From Diphasiastrum complanatum (Eukaryota > Streptophyta > Lycopodiopsida > Lycopodiales > Lycopodiaceae), in the NCBI GenBank assembly GCA_029204225.1, contig CM055113.1:33694329-33758328 (forward strand): DNA of 64,000 nucleotides. The letters are read 5' to 3'. The position numbers were made by a program, and so were the translations under genes. The first letter of the stretch is position 1; each line of letters opens with the position of its first letter. This document shows positions 38,129 to 47,780 of the stretch, one piece after another. Below the pieces are notes generated by a model, which had not been told where the DNA came from, made no database searches, and was given only the letters and a program-made list of their open reading frames with translations.

Positions 38129-40856
38129 CTAGGATTGGTTACGTTGGTTTGTCCACCATCCGTTTCCCTCGTGTTGCTTGTTATTGGCATGTTTAGAATA
38201 GGATCCTTGGTTTAGGACTTTATACCTTACATGGCCCATCTTAAGGTAATTTTGCAGTTGCCTATAAACCTCATCTGCTTCAGTAGTAATCATCCTATAT
38301 GGATACAATAATATAGAAGAACTACCAGGAATCGATTTAATACCATGGTCAACACCCCTAGAGGGGGGAAGACCCTCAGGAAGAAAACACATCGTTAAAT
38401 TCTTGCCTAAGTTTCCTAAAGATTTCACCTTCTGGTGAATTTTCCTGCTGTAGGTTATTAGACATTAATTCCATTTGGAGATTGTAAAATTGCAAACTAC
38501 ATTCTTCATGGTAAGTAAAATCTTTTAACCGGCATAAGTAAGATATACAATCCACAACATCCATATACATTTAACTGTTTCTAAAGCAGAAAGCATATAC
38601 GGAGTAGAAATATCAACATTTCCATTTAATTCTTTCTATGAGTGAGCCATTATTTCTTCATAGATTGGTTCCTCTCATAGAACCACTCCTTTCCAAGTAT
38701 CACATCTACCCTATCTAGATTCATAATGTGAAAGTCTAATTTATCATTATAGGCTTGAATCTTAATTGGTAGATGTGGGACTATCCGGTCCTGTGGAACC
38801 ATCATCAAATAAAACTGTTACGGCTTGGCCACCCACAACCCCCTTCATCCGAATGAGGTCATAGGACCAAAAACGCTGTGATATAACAACAATGCTCGCA
38901 CACAGAATTACCAACAAAGAAAAGATCTACACTAGATATGCTAGAGTTACTTGGCATCTTGAAAGATGCCCCTTTAGCCTTCCGTTTCTTTGGACATTCC
39001 TTTGCGACATGACCTGGTTCCATGCAAGATAAGCACGAATTATCACTTCTGGCTTTCATAAAGGTTTCCGGTCCAGGGTAGATCTTTTCTTCGACTTACC
39101 CGAACCCGAAGACCCATCTTTCACCTTATCTTTCGATTTCTTTGGAAAAGAAGGCTTCTTACCCTTTACGTCGAGCAAGACACCAGTCTCAAGCTTGGCC
39201 ACTATACGAGTATCATCGTATATCCTGGCGAAGCCTTGAGGGCAAGAGGCTGGTTCCTCCTAACCTCTAGCTGAGTCTCTTGGCAACCCAAGTATGAAAT
39301 GCAACTTTACTAGCAAAGGATCTATTCTAGTTGCAAAATGAGAATAGACTTCCTGAAATTCTTGTAAATACTGATCCAAGGGCCGGTTGCCCATATGGAT
39401 CGTTGCATATTGACGATAAAATTCAAAGTCATCAAGAATAGGAAAGAAGGCCGCCTTAAAGGCCTTACTAAATCTTGCCAATTCTTAGGAACTTCAGGCT
39501 TACCCCTCAAATCTTGCTCCATCGATCGATCCACGGCAAGACCACCTTCGAAGTTCTATCCTTCTTTTCCCCAGCAAAAATCTCAGGGATGAACAAGGGC
39601 TGATGCAATAGCTGCCTTAACTGCATCAACTCCTTCAAATCATGCTAATTCCGTGAGTGTTTTGATTGCAAATCAACATTCTATTTTCGTAAATTGTTCA
39701 AGCAACAAAGCATCGGAATCCATTGTAGAGGTAAATGACGTTACCTCATGAGCAGGAGACATGGGCTGTGTGGTAGGATTAGGATCCATATCTCAAGAGC
39801 AAGAGAGGTGAGTTAAGAAAGAGATGGTTGAAAGAGATCAAAAGCAACTCAAGGAAGGTAGATACAAGACTAATTTGTATTGTCCATGGCTGCCATAAGG
39901 AATAAGAGGAAGCAAGAAGAAGGATGCACCACCACCTCCACATCTTCTTCTCAAGAAATCTTGCATAGGAGAGGTATGCCTCCCACTCCATGCTTGATTC
40001 ACACCTGCCATGTGGCATTTCTTTGCCACCTAGGCCTCCACCTAACCACCCTAGCCACCTACCCTGCAATCTGCCAGCTGGCTGCCCTTCGCTGGTTTCC
40101 TTTCTTCCTACAAGGTTCCTTCGCTGCCCAACAGCGGAACTGGAAAAAAAAAACCACTTTTTTGCGCTGAGGGGTCCGCGGAAGTGCAGTCCGCCACTCT
40201 GAAACTGAGCGGAAATGCAAACCGCTGAGGACTGCCACCTGTCCGGGTCTGGACAGTGCCACGTGGCAGTGTTCAGAGGGCCCAAACTGTTTTTTAATTA
40301 TTTCCATTAAAAACTCAAAAAACAGCAAGAAGAAGGAAACTTAAAATGTGCGTAACAAACACAATTCTTGCCCGAATTGAATTTCGTCAAATGCATCGAA
40401 ACTTACAAGAAATTAACTATGGATCGCCACACCTGCTTTCAGCATGCAGTGGCTCTCATACCATATGTTACAATCTTACTTAGTCCAAACCTCTAGGTGC
40501 CGATTAACCACAAGAGACCGAACGATTCATGTTCCACCCCGCCATATCCGACCTCTATCCCAGACAGTGTCCCATACCACTACCTAGACACTCAACCATC
40601 TCCTGCCTCAGGCTAGCATACATCCTGGCCGTGCACATGCTCTCCATCCACCTCCTCCTAGGTAGATAGAATGGATGGCAAATAAGTCCTCCTACCCTTA
40701 TATACCTCCAAGGAGAGAGACTCCAAGCCATGTGCACACCTAGATCATGACACGTGGCAACCATGCGCGTTCATGAGTCACCGGTCAAGTCTACATGCCC
40801 AATCATCGTCCGGTCTCAAGTTTGGGGTTGGGACCCAGGGAGTTGGGTCCGTAACA
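38129..40856 (-). mobile_element. Ty3/gypsy element on the minus strand, 5' half only
   Basis: From right to left: 5' LTR (40466-40856), primer site, leader, gag from ATG at about 39790 (opening MDPNPTTQPMSPAHEV) with a capsid region (FRQYATIHMGN-like, GNRPLDQYLQEFQEVY) around 39260-39480, a CCHC knuckle (CLSCMEPGHVAKECPKKR) at about 38990-39050, protease region, and the start of RT (GVDHGIKSIPGSSSILLYPY) at about 38250-38430. It stops at about 38130 against the LTR of a plus-strand chromovirus, so the RT core, RNase H, integrase and 3' LTR are missing here. Its own 5' LTR lies inside the tail of the neighbouring hAT gene, so it inserted after that transposon. Several breaks. Confidence 0.8.
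40466..40856 (-). repeat. 5' LTR of the minus-strand gypsy element
   Basis: On the minus strand it starts TGTTACGGAC and ends GATTGTAACA, so the ends form a short inverted repeat (TGTTAC/GTAACA). Two bases later comes TGGTATGAGAGCC (40452-40464), a one-base variant of the tRNA-Met primer site. The interior shares TTTGCCAT, CATGTGCACGGCCAGGATGT and GGTATGGGACA-type blocks with the LTR at 510-957, so they belong to related families. Confidence 0.8.
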
Positions 40857-42174
40857 TGCAGGTCCTCTGAAGGCAGGAGCGAAGCTGCGAGGTGCAAGAA
40901 AAGTGGGTGATGCACGAGTAGTAGTAGTAAAGACAGGAGTAGGAGCTGGAGTACGAAAAGCAGGAGCTGGGGGAGGAAAAGCAGCAGCAGGTGCAGATGC
41001 AGGTGCAGGAGTAGTAGTAGAAGCAACAGCAGCAGTAGCTCGAGCACGGGCAGGAGTAAGCCACTCTGCCTCATCATCATCATCATCACATAGATCAGCA
41101 ATAACATCGCGCATCCTCCTACGGACTAGTCGACCCTCTGGCATAACAAGATCATCAAAGTCATCATCATCCTGGGAATCAAGTCATCCTGTACCAGTAC
41201 CACAGCCTGAGTCCACACCCACACCTGACCCAACAGCAATACCCTCTATACCAATACCACATGCTTCATTTGGACCAGTAGCAGGCCCTGCACCTAAATC
41301 CTCATGAACATCAACATCAGCTGCCTGCGTAGCAATATCCTCAATATCCTCGGCATCATCATCAACTGGATCTGGCCTATACATATCCTCAACCATAGCC
41401 TGTAACCTCTCATCACTTTGGGGAGCCATCTCTCTCCACTGATGCCTAGCCTCTGCCTCTATCTCTGTATCACACTGTCCTCTAATGGCACGACGTGTAG
41501 CTGGAACATGAACATGACCAATATCATAGTCCTCATCAGCATCATCAGCATCGTCATCATCATCATCATCATCTAAAGGATCATCATCATCATCATAACT
41601 ATGTCCTCGTCATCTCATTAGCAGCTGTGGGCTCCCAGAAATCATGATCAGCACTGGCTGCAGACTCCAGCTCTCTAATCCGCCTCAACTCCCTCTCCGT
41701 CTCAAATCTAACATCATCTGCTACAGTATCATGAGCTGGCGGCATAGGACGGGTCAAATCAGCAGGATCGTCAATATCAAGCATGCAGTCAGCAGGCAAC
41801 ACCTCCAAAGGATCAACAAGCTGTGTGAGCCTATGGACCAGCCTCAAATTGGTGGAACAAAAGCTCCATCTGAGAGACAGTGAGGCAGTTTTGGCGTCTG
41901 TTACGAATCATGGACCATATGCTCCAGTTCCTCTCACAAACCGAGGAAGAGCAGTCATGTTTAAGCATTGATATCAAAAATCGATTTTATTAAATATGTT
42001 ATGTGAAAAATTGAAGCAGTTTCAATACAAACATAATGCACGTACCTGGGAGAGAAGAGTCTGCAACTCGGAATATTGCTCGTCGTACATGTTCCACCAG
42101 CTGACCGCTCTGTTTATCCCCTCCACCTCTAATGCCATCTCAGTCCCAGATGTGACCACTTAAACGCGACCCAC
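40857..42174 (-). pseudogene. hAT transposase C-terminal region with acidic and Ala/Pro-rich tail
   Basis: Right of 42040 the minus strand reads GINRAVSWWNMYDEQYSEL, the hAT WW motif. An intron-like GTACGTG follows at 42040. Near 41940-41860 comes CERNWSIWSMIRNRRQNCL with TVSQMELL, the hAT dimerisation domain, broken by a frameshift before NLRLVHRLTQLVDPL. Downstream is an unusual tail: Asp/Glu runs encoded by GAT repeats (41530-41600, 41350, 41070-41170), then Ala/Thr/Pro repeats to 40857. This tail is about 250 residues long, where most relatives stop soon after the dimerisation domain. An in-frame stop lies near 41185. Confidence 0.7.
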
Positions 42175-45100
42175 TGTGACTATATAGCATCCCTGTTCAA
42201 GGACCATTTAAGAAATTTCTAAAAAGTAGAGGTTTTAAAATAAAAGAGAAATAGGTCTTAAGGGTTTCTTAAGGGTTTCTGATTTGGAACAAGTTTTAAC
42301 CAATGGTTTCAACTGTTAGCATTATTGTTAATGCAAATACTAACCACTGGCCTACAGATCATTCTCACACAAGAATTTCCTCTTTGAAATCCCTGATGTC
42401 CCATACCATCAGTTTTCTCTCTAAGAAAGTCCTTTGCTTTTAGATCCGATCATCAGAAAATCAAAAAGACTATCTGACCATCCTATATCCAATATAGGGT
42501 CCAATCTTCACCATTTTCTAGAAAGATACCTCCAACTATTGAATTCTCCATTTCCTTAAGTTTTCAGAGTAGACGACAATTCATCTAAGAATACCACTAG
42601 GCATTGACCCCAGTGTGGACGAGAAACCTCGTTCATATACAATCAAAATGACCTAAGTTTATTCTTTAAAACCAAAAGTAAAAATTCAATATGGCTGAAC
42701 TATACCAATAGATATCCAGTATCTATATTTAAAATGATACAAGGAATTCAGTTCCTTCAAGAAAATCAATAACTGCATTATCCGATAATCCAGAGATCTC
42801 AAAATTCCATCTGGATTTCCAATACCAGATATGCACATATCTATCCCACCAAATACTGGAGTATCCCCAAATTTGTTTTGGTACTATCATTCCCGAATTC
42901 CTGCCATCTGAGAGTTCCAACTCTTAGGAATAAGGCTCATTACAGTACAAATGTGAACCAAGTGTCATTCTCGTTCCATGTCACAATTTTCCATAACAAA
43001 ATAGGGTCAACTCATGGTCCTATAGATATTCAAAATAAATTCAACTTAATGAATTCAAAAAACCGGTGCTATGCAATTTCCAAATAGGCATTATTAACCA
43101 ATCCAAATTACACAACATTGTCACATTTACCTACACATGTGTCTCATTTTCTTTCTCCCTTAGATTTTTCGATCACCCGAAAATTCTTTTAGCGAAGGCC
43201 CTGAAAGCTCCATTGACACAAGTAAATGCTAGGCTACTTCCTTTTTGACCACACCAGTTTATTTTCATTACTTCGTTAAAAGTTGCCTGAATCAATGGAA
43301 AATCAATAAAATTTGGTTCCGGATACTCTTTACGATATTCGATACATTTGTTTTTTAATCGAATATAGAGCTACCTCCCAAAAATTACGAACTTATTCCA
43401 TTTATTCACTTTAACAAGTATCTAAAAAGCTTTAGTTTCCTCAATCCTAAAGATCAAAATCTTTTCAGATAACCTATCGGTGCAACACCGAAGTCGAAAA
43501 GGAAGAATCTTCAAAATACCATTTAACTCAATTTACTGGGAGTAATCTTATTCCAGAGTTAAATCGATAAGAAGCACAGTACCAGGGACCCAAAATTCCC
43601 ACTAACTGGGTACTTGCCTAGAGAACCAAACCAAAACCATTATTTTGTCAAGATCGGTTTACTAAAATTTTAAGTGATTGGTACCGCTTAACACAAAAAC
43701 AACAATATTAAGTTCTCAAAATACTAGGCTTACAGGTAATTGGCAAGTTGATAAGGACTTTATACATGCATATTGCCCATGGAAAAGAGAAAACAAAATT
43801 CCTTCTACCACTATCAGGAGCAATATTCAAAAGTGAGTTTACAACTTTGACACCCGTGCTCGAAGAAACCAAATTCCTTACACAAGTAACTAGTAACTCA
43901 AATTTCCTGAGTTTCCAAACTCACTTTCGAGAACCAACTTTGAAGTTACTACTTGTCAAGCCCTAAAAAAACCCCGTTCGTCCAGCATGCTTACTCATGC
44001 AATTCCAAAAATTGCGGTCCTAACTCAACTATAAAATACCCAAAAACCATATAGAAAAAGAAACCCCAAAAGGCCTCTCATAACCTAAAAAACAATTAGG
44101 TATAGTTCTACTCCAGCCGGCATCTATCGAGGCAAGAGAGGCTGCCAAAAGAGAGAGAGAGAGAGAGAAATAATGTGCAAGTTAGAGGCCTGACTCGCAT
44201 CTTCACTGGCTCCACACACAGCTCATGGGCGCTCTCCACAGATAGGGTTTACACCTCGGCTGCCTATCACAGCTCAAATCAGCCTTTTCTCCTTTTCTAC
44301 GTCCATCTACAAGCAGGAATCCAAGGTTTGCAGGAATTCAAGGTTTTAACCAGCGCTTTTGAACACGCGATTCAAATTCCTTACCTACTCATAAACTCCT
44401 GAATGCGCTTTGCATTAGTTAAATCAGAGGCAAAACAATGTCCGCAACCACTACTGTCTTTCACCAACAGAGATACTCTGTAAGGATCCTCAAAGCAGTC
44501 CGGACAGCATCAGAACAGAGGCCATTGCCTTAACCATTATTTCACCAAAATCCTGAGCCCAAAACAGCGCTTCTACCCGCTCATACATGAACGTTTCCAC
44601 ACGCTTGTAACAACAAGCAGAGGTTTGAATTTAAGTTTCTAGCTTAAGGTTTAAAAACAAGTTCCTATTCCTTGCATAATTCTTTTGCAGAAACTACAGT
44701 TACTAAACTCTTAGAATCAGCAAGCAACAGATTTGCAGGGGTTCAAAAAACCTGCTTGCTCCCACAACGACCCTCACCACAAGAGGTGCACATCCACATG
44801 AGAAGGTTTCTTTCCAATTAATCTTGCATACATCCACAACCCACAATCTTTATCTGCACTATTAGAGAATCCGCAATTTACACTATCCAATCAAAATTTT
44901 CAGTTTGCAGATTAGAGTTTGCATGTTTTACAAGAGGGTTAGTCTAAAAAAGATTAAATCTCACATGCAAACCATAAATTCCAGATTCCCAGCAACAATC
45001 AGTTTATTCATTCCGGATAAACTGATACCAATGTAAAGACCACTAGGGACAATCCCCTAAGATGAGGATAGGAAAACACAAGAGAGACTGTGGAGCAAAA

Positions 45101-45356
45101 CCACCCAACCAATCCTAGATCCCTCCTGGAGAATCCTCCTGGATCTAGCCCCCAAGCCATGCCAATGTGACAGCAAGAGGAGAAGGGCTCATCAGGTAAC
45201 CTAGACCAAGTCGTCGACGGAATAATCACTACCTCAATATATAGAGAGTAGGATCCTGTGCATGAGCACATGCAATAAATACCCATGCAGGTCAACTATA
45301 AATAGGTCATAGCTCTTCATGCATACCTCCTGCCTATATCAGTCACACGTACATGC
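42175..45356 (-). mobile_element. Non-autonomous LTR-type insertion (LARD-like) inside the hAT gene
   Basis: About 3.2 kb separates the two halves of the hAT transposase. On the minus strand a primer-site-like TGGTATCAG lies at about 45022-45031, directly after a segment ending CTTTACA. That segment (about 45035-45350) would be the 5' LTR. No frame longer than about 100 codons and no gag or pol motif occurs inside, so this is a large non-coding LTR element or a badly degraded one. The 3' LTR on the left was not matched by eye. Because it interrupts the hAT gene, it inserted later than the transposon. Confidence 0.5.
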
Positions 45357-45357
45357 A

Positions 45358-47004
45358 TTACTCCATATGTCTCAATTTGAGTGTCTGGGTCCTCTCAAGC
45401 TTACTAGTCACCAACAGGCCTTGACGTGGAATAAAATCCAAGCGTGACCAATAAACTCGAACACTGGAGGGCCGGTCTACCATATTAGGACTATTCCATA
45501 TCCTTTGCTGAATATGGCCATCAAAGTTGCCCTCTTTGTCCCCCAAACAAAGTACATGGTAGAATGGACGCAAGATATGGCAGACACCATCAGCCTCCCT
45601 CCATAAATCATCGTCGAACGCAATCTTGAAGAACCTGCGACCCTCTCTCATCTCAACAAATGGGGACGTCCTAATGGTGTCTAAAGTAGCCATATGCCTC
45701 AAAGAATGCCTCACCCTAAGCAACCTATCTAAGACAACTAAGTCGTAGGCAAATCGCGTGGGAGCAGGCTTCTTCAACTCCAAAGAGCTGAAGGTGTAGT
45801 ACAGGGATAAGAGTCTCCTTTTCCGGGTGATAAACCTCACCACAGACATGGCCATATGGGTGATGTGGGCAACCCAAGGCAACTTACCTATGTCCCCCAT
45901 AGCAAGATCTATACCGTGAGCGGCACACGAGATCCATACGATAGTGGGGTAGTGTTCTACGAGCAAATTGGACATCTGCACGCAATTGGTGGCGTTATAC
46001 GTGACCACCTGAACCACGTTGGCCGGGCCAACCTCATCAATGGCCTCCCTGACGATGGAGAAAATGTACTCACCATTCAAGGGGAAACCCCCCTCTGCTA
46101 CCATCTACGGCCTTGTAGAACATGCTACCCATGCAGCAGGAGACAATGACATTGATCACTAACCTCCAGCGGGCATCAGCCCAACCATCGGACATGATTG
46201 AGCAACCATAACTCTCCCATGCCTTCCTGAGAGGCATGAGTTGCCTAGGGAGCTCCTCAACTCTACTAGTCAACAATGTAGTGAGGGTAGTCTGCGGGAC
46301 GGAATCTAGGACCTGCAACTGCAACAGCTGCCATAGCTCTCTTAAAAGGTTCTGTGTCAGCAATGTTAAACGATAGGTTCAACTCATATATCATGTTTGC
46401 CACTTGCTTCTTGGCATCCTCTTCAAGAGCACGGGCACTAGCCTCACCCAATGTCCTCTGTCTAGATGTCTGGGAAGTGGAGGCATGAGGTCTACGATGG
46501 GAAACAGGTGGTGGCACATGGCTAAATCACCTGTGTCACTGTAGGTGGACGGGTCGGAATAGGGCGAACAAGAACACTAGCCGAGGATGGACAAGGGGGA
46601 GTGGGGACCGGAGGTATGGGAGGAACCGAGGGTGGACGAGGTGGTGGTGCATGCGAGGTGGAGGAGGGCTGTGTAGGAGTAGGTGCAGGCTGCACTGCCA
46701 TGATGGCTGCATGGATCTCAGGGTCCAATCCAAGGTTGCTCGCCACCAAGCGAGCGCCGTACATGTCCACAAGTCTGCGTCTCTCCTGAGGAGTGATAGC
46801 AGTGCAAAAGGAAGCCCCCAATTTAAAACGGTCTGCTCGAACGGCTCCCAGCAAATGGGACTTGACCCTGGCGAGGTTACTGTGGTATCTCACTTGACAA
46901 TAGCGACAGGTCCACTCTCTGTGTCCACTTTGTTTGTCATATCTTTCAAACTCAGTGGACAAGTCCATATGGTGCCAAAGATCGGTCATATCCCCCGCAA
47001 CCAT
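45358..47004 (-). pseudogene. hAT transposase, N-terminal and DUF659 region
   Basis: It starts at ATG 47004. The BED finger reads REWTCRYCQVRYHSNLARVK then SHLLG, at about residues 25-50. A Pro/Thr-rich linker follows. The next block contains RQRTLGEASARALEEDAKKQ and DTEPFKRAMAAVA, then the DUF659 signature CSIMSDGWADARWR near 46180, NVVQVVTYNATNCVQM near 46000, and WISCAAHGIDLAMGDIGKLP near 45910. In most relatives the second motif is VVTDN; here Asp is replaced by Tyr, so a presumed catalytic acid is lost. The parts lie in three frames: breaks fall near 46520, 46270-46360 and 46070-46100. Past about 45515 the sequence again leaves the family pattern before the insertion at 45356. Confidence 0.8.
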
Positions 47005-47780
47005 GATGGCAAAAGCAATGGGATGGAATGGAAAATGAAAACAAGAACCGTGAGGGAAAGAACGAAGGGAAATAATGGTATTGAAGTGCCTACTAAGTAG
47101 CGGGAAGGTATTGTCCGCGAGCGCCCACGCAAAGAGCCTACCTAAAAAATTCTTTCTTTTTAACGCAAATTCTCTCTCTAAAATCAGATCTGCCCCAGTC
47201 TGAAACAGCCCAATCACTCTCTAGAAAGGGCCACCCTTGCTATGAAAACCTAAGAGCCCAAACAAGAATGAAGTTTTTTGGTGCTCTATGTGAAAAATCA
47301 CCCAAAAAGACACCTAAAACCTTACTTTCTCTCTCCACAGCAGGGTTTATCTTTCTAGACTGCTACAGTCTCTCTCTAGGCCCAACACTGTCTCCCCCAA
47401 CTCAAAAGACCCTAAAAATGCAAGAGATTTGAAACAATGTTTCAAAAAAATGGAAAACCACACAATCCCCTCCCTATTCACCTCGCACTAGAGCGCTTAT
47501 TCCATCTCTAACAACTCCAAATTCTCTCCCATCAATCTAGCCGCAAGAAAAGCTCTCTCCCCCTCTCTCTCTCTCTCTTGAAAGTACGGCTGCAAATGAT
47601 TAAAAAACCCTTTTTGGGCTCCCTCAATTAGGGCAAGAGGCCCGAAAAAGGGTTTTTTTTTTTTAATTCAAATTTTCTTTTAAAAAAAATGTACCGTGGC
47701 ACGGCACGTGTGCCATACCACGGCACACGCGCCGTGGGAACCATGGAACTTCCGGGAAAGAAATTTAAAAGCAACTGCGT

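Larger units (their letters stand above)
40857..47780 (-). mobile_element. Large hAT DNA transposon, minus strand, split by an LTR-type insertion
   Basis: The transposon encodes, from right to left, a BED zinc finger, a DUF659-type catalytic region, and, beyond a 3.2-kb insertion, the hAT dimerisation region followed by an acidic tail. To the right of the gene, at about 47695-47745, lie CACGGCAC/GTGCCGTG repeats of the kind found near hAT ends. The left end is hidden because a gypsy LTR inserted in the tail at 40856. Terminal inverted repeats and an 8-bp target duplication could not be fixed. Frameshifts and an altered catalytic site show that the copy cannot move on its own. Confidence 0.75.

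Noticed and set aside
40778-41107. Leucine-rich minus-strand frame resembling a membrane protein
   Set aside because: It is a frame-shifted shadow of the trinucleotide-repeat DNA encoding the Ala/Pro/Asp tail of the hAT transposase.
45856-46149. Plus-strand 97-codon frame
   Set aside because: It is antisense to the DUF659 region of the hAT transposase, where the minus-strand motifs are clear.
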